Shown here piece after piece: positions 33,701-45,640 of a DNA stretch of 64,000 bases. The notes below the pieces were generated by a model. The model was given only the letters and a program-made list of their open reading frames with translations. It did not search any database and was not told the origin of the DNA. Made by a program: the position numbers and the translations under genes. The DNA lies in the NCBI RefSeq assembly GCF_040183065.1, contig NW_027185501.1, positions 434,001 through 498,000 of the forward strand. The letters run 5' to 3'. Numbering within the stretch: the stretch's first letter is position 1; each line of letters starts with the position of its first letter. Origin of the DNA: Periplaneta americana (Eukaryota > Arthropoda > Insecta > Blattodea > Blattidae).

Positions 33701-34492
33701 ATGGTTCAAGAATTAAAACAGAAAATCAACATCCCGAATTTAAATGAAAACTTACAAATTAAACCAAACCCTTTAACACTATTAAATATAGAGTATAATC
33801 TAAATTTAACACAAGAAATACTGAAATCAGAAGTAAACACTGAAATACTGAAACAATTGTCTTTAGAGACAATTAATATTAGGTACCCTCCACAAAATTC
33901 GCTTCATTTGTATACCGATGGATCCTTGATCTCCAGGGAACAAGGTGCAGGCACAGCTGTTACGTGCTGTCTCTTCTCACTTTATAGATCTCTTGGATAT
34001 GGAACAACAAGTTTTGATGGAGAAATCACTGCAATAAGTGAAAGTCTCAGGAATCTTCTCTGCCACATCAATAAATTTAAAAATGCAGTTATATTGTCAG
34101 ACTCCAAAGCAGCTATTCTATCAATAGTCTCTAGACACACACCTTCATCTCAAATAGCAGAAATAAATAAAATGCTCTCTCAACTAATAACACTCAATAA
34201 AAGAATTGTATTCCAATGGATACCATCCCATTGTGGAATCCTGGGAAATGAGAATGCGGATGCTTTAGCAAAGAAGGGCAGCACTGCTACTTACACACCC
34301 GTTACTAAATCTACGTATTCCTCTGTGAAAAGATTGATTAAATCTACATACTTAGACTTCAACAAACAAAATTTGATAACACAATCTCAAGGGAAAAAAT
34401 GGAACTCTCTGCATCATAATCCACAGTTGATTCCCGATTTACCACGCAAATCGTGGTACATTTGCATCGTAATGATTATTTTGTTTGAGTAA
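33701..34492 (+). pseudogene. RNase H domain from a separate LINE, open but truncated
   Basis: A 263-codon open frame. After a linker it has LHLYTDGSLI (first D, near 33915), FDGEITAISESLRN (E, near 34020), VILSDSKAAILSIV (D, near 34095), RIVFQWIPSHCGILGNENAD ALAKKG (last D, near 34260). All four catalytic acidic residues are visible. It would degrade the RNA strand of the cDNA hybrid. It resembles RNase H tails of I/R1-group LINEs; a relative lies on the minus strand at 46480-47640. The upstream RT of this element is missing, and the link to the R2-type RT just before it is doubtful. Confidence 0.7.
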
Positions 34493-34523
34493 ACTGAAAA
34501 TGCAAGTTTTTAGACAATATAAT

Positions 34524-34580
34524 GTGCATTATTAACATAATTAGTTTCAATTCCATAGTTACACCCACGTCAATAAATGT

Positions 34581-34590
<10 letters not shown>
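34524..34590 (+). repeat. Intron-exon block, copy 3, left piece
   Basis: TGTGCATTATTAACATAATT, then TTTCAATTCCATAGTTACAC, match the sequence after the copy 1 donor (26498-26550). The rest of copy 3 resumes at 39940. The intervening 5.3 kb is inserted material bounded by ATA microsatellites. Confidence 0.7.
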
Positions 34591-34633
<43 letters not shown>

Positions 34634-34637
34634 CATC

Positions 34638-34674
<37 letters not shown>

Positions 34675-34690
34675 TTCTAATAATAATGAA
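34578..34690. repeat. (ATA/TTA)n microsatellite, folding back on itself
   Basis: About 17 AAT units followed by ATCATC and about 15 ATT units, so the two halves are complementary and could form a long hairpin. Confidence 0.9.
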
Positions 34691-34763
34691 ACTTCGAAAT
34701 CCTCCCATTCCATACATGAGACTGTTATCTGATTTGTGTTGTATTTTTTTTTTCAACATTTAG

Positions 34764-37700
34764 GCCCGTCATTGCTCCGGGCGCACTGCAGCCTTAGGCT
34801 TATTGTGCTACCTATGTTTTATAATATAATACCGATTCATCAGCCCTGTTAACTTGATTAAGTTATACAGTTCAGATATAGAACTCGGTTCAAAATCTTT
34901 TGGTTCTAGAGAATCTTTCCCAAGGATAAGGTATGGTATCTTCTGAGAGCCAATGCGTCGCAGAAGCAAGTAATGTTCTGGGCTGTTTCAGCCAGTATAG
35001 GTTACCTTGAAGTAGGCCCATTAAATTAAGATGCTTTTTCACAGGTGCATGACCTGTGAGAAAAGCTGTGACTGTTCTCAGCTGAAATCTGTTACATTGT
35101 AGTAATATTTCAGCTCTTTTGTTGCTTGGTCTAATAATAAATTGTTTCCCATGATTGATACCTGGTGTCTTAATCCAGGTTTTATAGTGTTGAACCTTAA
35201 ACCATTTTTTAATTGCTTCTCTGACAGAACAACTAGGTATTCTGTTACAATACATTTTGAAGCCACTCCTTATCTTGAATGTTGGTCAGCTTTTTCGTTT
35301 CCCTGGTGCCCAGATGAGTTTAACCTCATTCTGTTCTGCAAGGATCCAAATTATATTGAGGCAGTTAAGAACCAGTCCTGAAGTAACAATATGGTATTTA
35401 AAGCCATAAGGGCAGCCTGGCTATCCGAGAATATTAGAATCTGCTTTCCTATATAAGCTCTTCTTATATTTTCAAGAATGCATTGCATAATGGCGTATAT
35501 CTGTGTTTGAAAAACAGTGGCATATTTACCCAAGGGGAAGCTTAAGCTAACCATTGGTCTGATGCCATAGACTCCTGATCCAATTCCTGAGTCTGTGTAC
35601 CTCATCAGAGACTTCTCAGGAAATTTTGGAGTTTTGTTTTTCCATACTTCAGAGTCAATGATGACTGAAATTCTTTGTATAATGTCGAACAGGATTAATA
35701 TGGTCTGATTCCATGCACAGTATGTCATCTGCCGTAAATCTCTTGAATTTCAGCAAACCCAACTCTACATCTGAGAATATCAGTTGCTTAGAATGTTGCA
35801 GTCTCGCTTCCTCCATTCCTACTGTGTCTAATGGAGTCAAGTTTAAGAGTGCTTCCATAGCTGCAGTGGGAGTCGTTTTCATAGCTCCCATTATAGCCAT
35901 ACAGGCTGTTCTTTGAATTCTGCATAGCTTGATTTTGGAGTTCTTTTTTCCACCAAACGAGAGCTCATAGGTTATAGATGGTCTGATTATTCTAGTGTAG
36001 ATCCATTGAATCATACTAGGCCTTAGTCCCAATTTTTTTCCGTACGTGCGTCTAACAGTTTCAAAAACTGTGTTTTTTCGTTGTGTTATTCTTTTTAAAT
36101 GTTGATTCCAGTCTACCTTAGAGTCAAAAATCACCCCTAAGTACTTGACTTCCTCAACCATTTTGAGTTCTTCACCTTTAAGAAATAATGGTCCTAATCC
36201 CTTCAAATTTGTTATCTGGTGAAAGGTACTGAGGCTGTTTTATGAGGACTGATCTTAAGACCTTGCCTCTCAGCCCATGTTGTTACCTTATTTAGGGCCA
36301 CTTGCATAAGGTCCCTAATGGTATTCGTGAATTTTCCCCGAACTATGATGGCTATATCATCAGCATAGTCCATAATATCAAATCCTAGATTACTTACTTC
36401 ATCCAGTAATCCATTTCACAGGATGGGTGATAATACACTTCCCTGTGGACATCCACTCATGACCTTTGCAGCTAAATTGCTGCCCATGAGGGTTGTATGT
36501 ACCACTCTGCCTTTCAAGATGGACTCAATCCATCTGATACAGGTTTCATCTATACCATGTTTCTTTGCAGCTGTAGTAAAAGCTTTAAAGGAGGTAATGT
36601 CAAAGGCGCCTGCAGTATCAATGAAGGCACCTAGTGCCACCTCCTTTGCTTTAATTGTCTTTTCCAGTTTTCGTGAAACCTGAAAAAGTGCAGTGTCTAT
36701 TGATCTGCCTTCTTGATGGGCATGTTGGTTCTTGTGCAAAGAAAAGGTATTCAACTCACCGTCCTTTACCAATTTCTCAAGAGTTTGAGTATAAATGACA
36801 TTAAACTGATATGTCTTAGGGACTTCGCCAGGATCAAAGATTTCCCTGGTTTTGGTATAAATACTACCCTTATAACCTATGCCTCCAGTTTATTGGTATG
36901 CGTCCTGATACCAAACCAGCCCTTAAAATAAGTATCAGTTGTTTGGACATTGGTTCTAATCCTTACTGGAGCATCATCATCATCATCTTCCTAACAAGTA
37001 TTAGGCCAAGTGGCCTGTTATGGTCTCAAACTAGAATTTTCAGCCCATCTCTTCTTTGGACGGCCTAGAGATCTTTTGCCATATGGATGGTAATGAAGCA
37101 GTGCTTTTGGAATTCTGCATCGATTCATTCATTCGAGATGACCCTTCCACTGAAGTTGATATTTGCTGATGAACTGCATAATGGGTTCTATTTGAAGTTC
37201 TTGCTGGAGCATGATGGGCATAATTTCGTCATATCCTAGGGACTTGTATGGTTGGAATGAGAACACGGCCCATTTCAACTTGTCATAAATAATAATACTT
37301 TTGGCAGTGCCCAGTTTTCTCTTAAACCCCGGTAATTTGGAAATTCAAGTCCAAAACTGTCCCAGCCACCAAGAGGCTCTTGTATGATTTGTGAACCAGG
37401 GAAGTGGACAAGGAGTTTCTCCAATGTTTCCTTCTCTGTTTTAGTAAATTCTCCGTTTTCTAATTGGAGATTGCCAATAGCACACCGAGAGTCTTTACTC
37501 TGGCACATTCTGGTGCCTGTACTATCTCCTCACAGTGTCTTCTCCAGGAGGCTCTTTTAGCTTCTCTCAGGGCTTTATTATATTCAGTCCATTGTCCTGT
37601 TATCTTTGCTACATTAAATAGCCTTCTCGTCTCCTTCCTCTTATTAGCAAGGTCCAGGTTCCTTGTTTTAAGAGGACAGTTGTCATTGTATGTAGAGATA

Positions 37701-39540
37701 ATTGCATCTTGCAATTGCCCTGCAGCAATTTCTAAGTCAGAGAAATCATTAATCTTATCGTCCACCTTCTTTAGATACCTGGTTAGGTCTTCCTTGTAGG
37801 AGCCCCAGTCTGTCTTTTTTGGATCCTGATAAGATTCTTCCTGTTTAAAATTACATAATATTTCAAATTGGATGTATCTGTGGTCCGAATAACTTACATC
37901 CTCAGATACATACCAGTTTTTAATAAATGTACCAGATAATTGGTGGCCAGAGTTATATCGATAACTTCCTGCCTTCTAGAGGTAACAAAGGTAGGTTTGT
38001 TACCAATACTGGCTGTATCGAAGTTATTAGATACAATAAAATTGTACAGAGACTCACCTCTGTTGTTGGTGTTTGAACTCCCCCACGCAGTGTGATGGGA
38101 GTTTGCATCACAACCAATGACCAGATGTAAGCCTTCTTTCTGACAGCTTCTTCACATCTCTAGTGGACGAGGTAAGTCGATCCAAGAACTATCTCCCTCA
38201 GTCCCTCCTTACTTGATTTTATTTTTACTGCCGTAAGGTCCCTAGAACAAAGGTTTATTAACGGTAGTATTTTGTTATTATTTTTTATAATAATGCAGGT
38301 TCTTGGAGTCTTGATGGTTCTATTGAATATCAATTCCTCACCAGCCTCCTTGAGACCTCTGATTATACCATTGTAGCACCGGAGTTCCTGGATGAGTGCT
38401 ACATCGCAGGACTTATCTTTATACATAGGGCAGACAATGCTGCCCTATTGTGATGTAGATTTAATACCTGCAATACCCTCATCACCAGCCTCCCAGTCCA
38501 ATTTTTTAAAGGTGATCCTCCCAAGGCCCCAAAAGGCGTTGAAATCTCTTTTTTCCAGTTCCTTGTACGAGTGGAAGTCAACTGATAAGGCCAGCATTTG
38601 CTCCTTCTCTCCCACCTTCCGACTCATTAGGAGCCAGTCTTCAGGATTTTGTATCCTGAGTCTGTTTTTAACTGTTGATAGTTCAACAGTTTCTGGTATC
38701 CAGACGACACCTTGGGTTGTTTGGAACTGACAACTTTCAAAGGTTCTCTCCCGGATAAGCCAGTCTTTACTACCGTACCCTCATTTGCACAGGTTATCCA
38801 TAGGTTGCAGTGGTGTTCCTTCTCCAGTAGTGGCTTCCACTGCTGCAGTTAGTTTAGTCTGAACCAGGTCAGCTTGGTATCAGGATGACGTTGACAGACA
38901 ACTGCCATCTTGATACCCGCAATAAGACAGTCTGCCCCGCAGTGAAGCTCCTGTGGTTTTTGGGATGTTGTTTGACGGAAGTAGAGGTGCTAGAATCCTG
39001 AGTGGGGCCTTTTAAGTCTCCCACTGAGTCCCGCTATTTCTTTTCCTTTTGGAGAGGTATTCTTGTGCGGTTTTTCAACTGTCTAAGTACCCGCTTTCAT
39101 TTTTTTCTCTTTCAGGAGTTTTTTCCTTTGGGTTCCTGAGAGCTTCCCAGACTGCGGTCTCGTTTTCTCAACTCCTGTAGCCAAGGACTCGACAGCCTTT
39201 GCTGAGGAAGTACTGCCAAGTCTGCCGAAGTGGCTCCTTGGTCAGTTTCAGTTAGTTTGATTTCTGTACTTGTGTTCGCCAGTTTCTCGGAGACTCCTTA
39301 GTAACAGTCCCATGTGCCATGCACCCCATCGGCATAACACTTCAGGGTTGGGGAGTTGGTTCACAGTCTGTTATTTGATATTCAGAGACAGACCTGACCA
39401 GGCCTAGTGATTTCGCACTATTCCCAGTGCAGGTCCTCGGCTATCCACCACCTGCTGGCACGTCCAGTACCCACTCAAGGTTGGGCTTTTAGGGGTTTGT
39501 GGATAATTAATATCTGCCAGGGACCCCCCCAGCCCAACTG
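34764..39540 (-). mobile_element. LOA/R1-type LINE with RNase H, near complete but dead
   Basis: Minus-strand order: ORF1-like region (38400-38800, with VWIPETVELSTVKNRLRIQN); endonuclease (38426-37850) with VALIQELRCYNGIIRGLKEA, SHHTAWGSSN, IDITLA and YSDHRYIQFEIL; RT (36950-36300 and 36206-35655) with HAHQEGRSIDTALFQVSRKL, GCPQGSVLSPIL and YADDIAIIVRG; RNase H (35600-35350) with MRYTDSGIG and ILIFSDSQAALMAL; and a C-terminal tail to about 34870. Stops and shifts occur throughout. The RT is interrupted by a foreign LINE tail at 36962-37240. The T-run near 34747-34755 would be its 3' A tail. Confidence 0.8.
36962..37240 (-). mobile_element. 5'-truncated LINE tail inserted in the LOA-type element
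   Basis: The minus strand reads IMQFISKYQLQWKGHLERMN, CRIPKALLHYHPYGKRSLGR PKKRWAE, ending in (GAT)n. 'WxxHxxRM', 'GRPKKRW' and the trinucleotide tail mark the 3' end of an RTE-like family, also seen at 41918-42132 and 48140-48345. It sits between the linker and RT start of the host LINE (37275 and 36950). Confidence 0.7.
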
Positions 39541-39666
39541 TTACCTACTAATATAACCTTGTCAGTGAAGACATCATTTCTCTAGAATGGTATGTTACAA
39601 TTTTGAAGTTATTTTCAATGATATATGTACGTTTTTCCTCCCGACTGTGGTGAAGAAGTGCCAATG

Positions 39667-39706
<40 letters not shown>

Positions 39707-39935
39707 TTGAATTTAAATACTATTATAGTCACAATCATGCCATGGTATGAAAGAAAAATTACACAACTTCGAGCGGGAATCGAACCTGCAATTTCCTGTT
39801 CTCCGGTCAGGCGCTCTACCACTGAGCTATCGAGTTTGTCTCACGCCAATGGCTTGGAATTATCCTTTCATACTGGCGACTGTGTTATAGAGTACTGTCC
39901 GTAGCGTCTGATCTAGTCAGCACTGCTTATGGGTG

Positions 39936-39974
<39 letters not shown>
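39667..39974 (-). mobile_element. tRNA-derived SINE between two (AAT)n runs
   Basis: The minus strand at about 39840-39764 has TAGCTCAGTGGTAGAGCGCC (A box) and GGTTCGATTCCCGC (B box) at proper tRNA spacing, with CCTG/CAGG as an anticodon-like stem. (AAT)n runs lie at 39667-39705 and 39939-39974. The T stem has a mismatch and no acceptor stem pairs cleanly, so it is a SINE head rather than a tRNA gene. The right AAT run also marks where block copy 3 resumes. Confidence 0.7.
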
Positions 39975-39977
<3 letters not shown>

Positions 39978-41096
39978 GGACTACAAGAATTCTAAGTTTG
40001 TACAATATGTTAAAAGTGATCGGAAATGGAAAAAGTTTGAGAAACACAGGCATAATGCATTACAATAAGTTTACAGTTATTATTAAATTTAATTCAAATT
40101 CAAGTAACTGTTATGAAAATCTTCACCTATCTCTAATTTAACAGGAATATATTGTGCGAATGAACAACTGCTACAAAATGTTTGTAATTTTTCATCCACT
40201 TTATGAACTCACAATATCAAAGGCCTTAAAGGTGGCCACAGGTCTCTTAATAACAACTAAATTGACATGAACTCATCTTTCTTCTTTGGAGCTACTATTA
40301 TCGAAGTGGTCTCAACATTGACAGCAATAGAAATATATTGAATTCCACAACTGCTTATATCCCACTTGGTCTGATCACTTGTTTGGGTCACGCAATCCTT
40401 TCATCTTGCCTTAATAACATCTCCATTCTACTAATTCAGTTGATGAGTGACCTCGTTAAATAACAGACATATAAGTTGGTGGAAAGAAAAAAAAGTGCAT
40501 AGGCCTACAGTTTATCTTTCCTCGTTCAGATGTGGAAAGGTACACTGTGTACTGCATTTTCGGCACTGCTTCCAAGAGTGTTGAAAGAAAAAATATATGC
40601 TAATATAATCAGTGAGCCGGAGTGTGATCAAACTCACTTCCCCAGCACAAGAGTCCCTTTCCCTATTCTATCTATGCCTGTTATCACTAGCTGTGTTGAA
40701 TTAAATTCCAAGCTTACCGAAAATTTTATAGACGGCTTTTACAAGTCTTTCAGAACTTTCGAAACAATTCCAGGAATCTACATGTAATTCGCTGATTCCA
40801 TCATCAAAGTTTCTTGCAGTATTTTAGGTCTATAGGGAGATCTATCTGTGACAGAGAAAATTTTCAGAGAAAGTGAACTCTGAATGTAACATAGAATCCA
40901 CTCATTCAGGAATAAGATTAATTTAATGCATCAATCTTTATTTTTGTTGGAAAGTGAGCCAAATTACGGCATTTATAGCCCTTAAGACTTCACCATTGTC
41001 GATTACAATGTTACCATTTATTATTCCACTTTCTGAAATGTTCTGGGAACAGCAGGAGCCCATGCAGTGACACTGAGAAAGGCATGCAGCCCATGG
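39940..41096 (+). repeat. Intron-exon block, copy 3, main piece (exon destroyed)
   Basis: ATGGACTACAAGAATTCTAA onward follows copy 2 from 26573. The exon remnant at 41046-41096 keeps AGCAGGAGCCCATGCAGTGA and CATGCAGCCCATGG, but has lost the acceptor AG and carries stops. It is cut by the Tc1-like fragment. Confidence 0.85.
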
Positions 41097-41097
41097 C

Positions 41098-41460
41098 CAG
41101 GCAATGGGACCACCCCTTTCAATCCATCTACCTCGAAAATGGTGATCTAACCATTGGCGTACTGGAAGTCTGAAATGTGGTGGAGTACCGTATAGTTGAT
41201 ATCATAGTTGCCCTGCCAGCCTGGTCCCCAGACTTAACACCATTGAACTTCTTTCTCTGGGGCTGCAAAAGGAGAAAGTGTACCAAACAGAGATAGCAAG
41301 CAGGGAAGAGCTCGTTGCAAAGATTAACATGGCTGCAATGGAGATAGACCAGCACGGATTGGATAATGAGCAGCGAGAGGTCCGACGACTTGCTGAAGCG
41401 TGTGTTCATGCAAGGGGGGGACATTTTGAGCATCTGCTCTAGACAACTGACAATTAGCCT
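41098..41460. pseudogene. Tc1-like transposase C-terminus, rearranged (internal inversion)
   Basis: Minus strand 41165-41098 encodes PPHFRLPVRQWLDHHFRGRW then IERGGPIAWP. Plus strand from about 41198 encodes the segment that should follow it, ALPAWSPDLTPLNFFLWG (third catalytic motif), then REELVAKINMAAMEI, EVRRLAEACVHARGGHFEHL L-stop. So the left part is inverted relative to the right. It is the same family as the N-terminal piece at 1463-1935. One shift lies at about 41255. Confidence 0.7.
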
Positions 41461-41917
41461 ACCTTCTCTCAAGCAAACATGTCCATTAGGTGTGGAATCA
41501 AATGGGGATAGATACGGTACGTGATATTCGTGTAACTCAGAAACGGGGATGAATATTGAAAAAGTGTATTAGGATTTTTTGTTGCAAATAAGATCCTGAA
41601 TCACCTCTCTAAGGCTTGACCTGACCTTTTGATACACCAGTATATATGACCAGTCTTCTGTAGTATAAACGGTGGAACAATATCTCCAAGAATACAACTC
41701 TACTGTATGCGACCAAAATCACGATCGCTCTAGTTTGAATAACTTCTTTGTTGAATAGTGAAGTATATTGTTGTCCTTTATTTTTCCTTCTCTTGTGTTT
41801 AAAACGTTCCCAGTCTTGATGGTGACGCTTTCTTTTCCTGTTTGGAGGGAATTTGATGTGACTGATCTCAGGTTCCCTTGATATGTTTAATTCACACTGA
41901 AACAGTGGAGTAAAATT
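41461..41917. other. Probable 3' UTR of the Tc1-like element, then unassigned DNA
   Basis: It follows the transposase stop directly; no inverted repeat end could be located. Nothing else is readable. Confidence 0.35.
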
Positions 41918-42132
41918 ATGTATATATCATCATCATATCCCTCACGTATTAGACCCTACAGGATCTGTTACGGTCTCATGCCAGCGCTTGCGTGGTCTTC
42001 CCAATTTCGTCCTTCCTCTTGGTACATAAGTAAGAATCTGTTTAGGCCATCTAGTGCGATCCATCCTTTCGACATGATTTTTCCACTGAAGTCGATATTG
42101 TTGAACAAAATTAACTATAGGAACCATTTTGA
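41918..42132 (-). mobile_element. 5'-truncated LINE tail with (ATG)n end
   Basis: The minus strand reads MVPIVNFVQQYRLQWKNHVE RMDRTRWPKQ, YVPRGRTKLGRPRKRWHETV, stop, then (GATGAT). Same kind of RTE-like tail as 36962-37240. Confidence 0.7.

Positions 42133-42171
<39 letters not shown>
42133..42171. repeat. (AT)n microsatellite
   Basis: About 18 uninterrupted AT units, adjoining the truncated 5' side of the LINE tail. Confidence 0.95.
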
Positions 42172-42173
<2 letters not shown>

Positions 42174-43329
42174 TATATGTAACTTTTATAACGTTTAACT
42201 TTGATGCAAACAGGTGCCATTCCTCAATACTATTTTAATAATGAGAAAATTAAATTAATCCTTACCTCTTCCGATACGCCTTCATTTCCAGTCTGATATA
42301 ATATAATCTGGGTCGTCGATGCTATCATCAGTGTAGTTACTTACGTCATCGTTTCAATTAACTTATTTTTTTAGAATCTGTTCATTTGGCTACTTTTTCC
42401 TTCCAGCTTTGTATAGGTTGGCGCCTTATTGCTCAAAACAAATGACTCTTAACATTGGTTAGAAAAAGGATATGCATTTACTGCTGCGAAATTTATACTC
42501 ATACCAGAGCCATCTTTTGACAGAAAGTGAACAGTATTATTCCACGTATGTTTGTGTATAAATCTCAATTTTTCACAAAAGTGAGAGTTAGCACCTTATT
42601 GCACCGAGCCCTTCATTTTGTTTGTTCTTTTAAGTTTTCCTATAGCGCAAAAAGTGTGAATGGAGGAGTAAATTATTTGGCACAGGACCATACACCAAGC
42701 AGGTTGTGAGGGGTTCGCCATTCCCGCCTATTTCTTCTGTCCCTAGTATAGTGCTAATATGGGAAACTATCAAACTATCAAGGAGCATTATGTGGGGATC
42801 ACAGAAGAACATGATGATAATAAGGAAGTAAATATTTCATTATTAAAGAAGTAAACTAAAATAAATAACATTGCAGTGTTACGAAATTCATAGAATCAAT
42901 GAATCTTTGCTCTATAACCAACCTTAAAATACATTACAATTAAAGAGGCAAACATAACTGTATTCGATTAATGAAATACGAAGATAACCAGTTGCTTCAT
43001 GTTATGACATAGTATGTTTATTGATATGACGTCATTAGTAGCGGTTCATTGGTAATGTACAATACACTTTAATTCTTTCGTGGAACAGAAAGATACAACT
43101 CCATACTTTACAACATCTTTCATCAGTAATTTGTAATGTACAACACCATATCTTTGTGGAATAGCCCCAGGTGTTACAAACCACGTACAGCTGTCAAAAG
43201 AAAAAGTGGCCGCTATCCTGAAACAAAGTTCCCTTCGGGTATCTTCTCTACAATTCGGAGACAGGCAATGTTACATGTTGTTGGACCACGTTGCCTGATA
43301 TCTACAGTTATAATTGAAGTATTCTGTGT
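42172..43329. other. Intergenic, nothing firmly recognised
   Basis: An AATGTACAA..TTTCGTGGAA / AATGTACAAC..TTTGTGGAA pair near 43054 and 43135 is a short imperfect repeat. No domain is readable. Confidence 0.35.
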
Positions 43330-43332
43330 GTT

Positions 43333-43402
43333 ATTCAATAGCGCAATGGTAGCGTTCAGGCCTCTTATTCATGAGGTCCCGCGTTCGACTACAACCTCGT
43401 GC
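43333..43402 (+). repeat. tRNA-like head
   Basis: AATAGCGCAATGGTAGCGTT (A-box-like) and CGCGTTCGACTAC (B-box-like) at tRNA spacing, followed by T-rich sequence. Likely a tRNA-derived repeat or pseudogene. Confidence 0.5.
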
Positions 43403-43829
43403 TTTTTATGTTCTTTTTTGTTCTGTTTTTGAGAGAGACAAACTATACATAATGGCTCCTTTCTCTTTTACGATTATTTTAGTAATTAACATCAGATTCA
43501 TTAATATATTATGCCATGACTTTATCATTATCATTATGATATTGTGGCTGCAAATGGAAAGAAAAATAATTTTATTCTCAATAATATCTTTCGTGGCATA
43601 AACAAAACAAATTTACTGGCGTCGGCCTTAAAACATTCAAACAATTAAGCGTTCAAAAAATTAAACAAAAAGCCACAATTCAATATTTAGTCTATCTTCC
43701 TCTTATCTCGATCATCTTGCAGCCGAGTGGGCATGGAATTGACTAGTCTTTGCAAATAGCGACTGTTCTTAGACACAATATTCCAGGCATTCTGAACATA
43801 CATACATAAGTGTTCTGTCCATGGGCAGG

Positions 43830-44270
43830 TCTTTCATTGCAAACCCAGCAATCTCCAATCTTTCCTATTTTGTGCCTTCCTCTTAGTCTCCGCATATGAT
43901 CCACATATCCTAATGTCGTCTATTATTCTTTTCAACCAGAGACCCAACCAATTCCTTTTTCTCTTTCTAATCAGTTTCAGCATCATTCTTTCTTCACTCA
44001 CTTTTTCAAACACAGTATTATTTCTTATTCTGTCTGTCCACTTCACACGCACCGTTCTTCTCCACATCCACATTTCAAATGCTTCAATTCGTTTCTCTTC
44101 ATTTCGTCATAATGTCCGTGTTCCTTCCCCATACAATGCCACACTCCACACAAAGCACTTCACTAGTCTCTTCCTTAGTTCTTTTTCCAGAGGTCCGCAG
44201 ATGATCCTTCTTCTTGTATTAAAAGCTTCCTTTGTTCATGTTTGCAGTTTTTCTTGGAAAGGATAGGCCT
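43830..44270 (-). pseudogene. LINE C-terminal domain fragment
   Basis: The minus strand reads KEAFNTRRRIICGPLEKELR KRLVKCFVWSVALYGEGT, NEEKRIEAFEMWMWRRTVRV KWTDRIRN, LIRKRKRNWLGLWLKR, DDIRICGSYAETKRKAQNRK DWRLLGLQ-stop. This is the conserved end of a high-copy insect non-LTR retroelement. There is one stop at about 44076 and no RT upstream. Confidence 0.75.
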
Positions 44271-44272
44271 AA

Positions 44273-44570
44273 ATGCGGTAACATCCCGTTGCTTTCCGCA
44301 TACCACTATCTGTTTCGCATCTTATTAAATTTCAGGGGGCCCAAGCGTGGAGATGAGGAGAGTGGATTTGACTAATTGGGCCCTCCAGACTTCACCGACA
44401 GTCACGGCAAGGGTTAAATATTAATTCTATCAGGATGTTTGACCCGATCAGAGACCGGGAAATCTCAATTAGCCTTTGCCCCCCGCATCCTGGACTAGCT
44501 TCTACGAATCATTAGAAAATCTTAGAGTGTGAATGGGCCAATTTTTCCGAAAATATTTCCACACTTTTGC
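44273..44570. other. Unassigned, GC-richer stretch
   Basis: Higher GC than its surroundings, with no readable coding or RNA motif. Confidence 0.3.
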
Positions 44571-44640
44571 CCTCGTGGCTCAGTGGACGAACATCAGAAT
44601 TTAGATGTCAACGTCTCAGGTTCAATTCCTCGTTACTCCT
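44571..44640 (+). repeat. tRNA-like head
   Basis: GTGGCTCAGTGGACGAACAT (A box) and CAGGTTCAATTCCTCG (B box) at tRNA spacing; CGTGGCTCAGT is typical of insect SINE heads. There is no pairing acceptor stem. Confidence 0.55.
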
Positions 44641-44744
44641 TTTCATTTTATTGTGGTTCAAGATAGTATAATGTAATAATACAAAAAGAAAAACTAATAC
44701 CAGTATTATGCAACTAGATTTTTCCAAACCTAATATTAAATTTA

Positions 44745-45120
44745 TGTTATTTATATCGCTAAAGAACGATTACAATATAAATAAGTTGAATATTATTTAT
44801 ACAGTATCACTGAAGAACGATAACACAATATAAATGATAAATATCGGTTTGTTTAATTAATATAAGATATTATATAATACGTATTCAATTATCTAAATAA
44901 AATAACCTATTTTACAAAGAAAGATGGTTATTTGTGTTATAATAATTACTTACATAAAATACAGATTATTTACATTGCGAAAGAACAATAACAATATAAA
45001 TAACTTGAATATTATTTTATAATGCTAATGAAGGAAAACAGAATATAAATGATAACTTGAATATTATTTATATCGCTAAAGAACGATAACAATATAAAAA
45101 ACGTGAATATTATGCATATC
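44745..45120 (+). repeat. Minisatellite of about 47-50 bp monomers, cluster 1
   Basis: At least five diverged monomers of the form TTATATCGCTAAAGAACGAT followed by AACAATATAAATAACTTGAA TATTA, for example at 44749, 44967 and 45066. It is too diverged to be a CRISPR array, and spacers are not unique. Confidence 0.75.
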
Positions 45121-45640
45121 GAAATTTCACAGATTTATTACAGATGTATTTAAGAAATTGTAGAAGAATAGTAATTAGTAACAGTGTCCTATTTATTCTT
45201 CTTGGAGCCAAATTTGTAACTTTTAAAAGTGTGGTTACTATGTTGAAGTGTCTGTGTTGCAACAGATGCTTGATTTGTTATGTATGTCAGTCCGTTATGG
45301 GATGCTTGATGTCATCGCAATGTCGTAATTATAGTTTGATTGTGTTTGTGTGTCTATTGTGTATTAATTTATGATGTATGGTACGGAAAGCTGCATATTT
45401 GTGTTATAGAAGTGTTACGTATGTGTGTTGTTAATGTTTTTGTAGGTTTCAAATTGATAACTGATATTTGTTTTGCAATCGCAATGCCTAATTTACGGAT
45501 TGTTTATGTTTTGTTTACATCGTGTAAGCTAATTTAATTTTATTTTCCATTTCTCTTTATGCTTATCTTTTTTGTGTATAAAAGTATAGCTCTAACATAC
45601 ATATGTAAAATACGGCTAACCCCCATTGGAGATACAATAA
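45121..45640. other. Unrelated 0.5-kb segment splitting the minisatellite
   Basis: G/T-biased sequence ending GGCTAACCCCCATTGGAGAT then ACAATAATAATTATTATT, which looks like a retroelement 3' end with a simple tail. Its ORFs (45144-45374 and 45340-45537) show no domain. Confidence 0.35.

Noticed and set aside
33701..34492. Cellular ribonuclease H gene
   Set aside because: The linker and flanks are LINE-like, there is no start context or introns, and a decayed relative lies at 46480-47640.
39764..39840. Possible functional tRNA gene
   Set aside because: A and B boxes are good, but the acceptor stem does not pair and the T stem has a mismatch; it lies in a SINE context.
39929..40141. Poly-asparagine ORFs (also at 47952-48134)
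   Set aside because: They are translations of AAT microsatellites.
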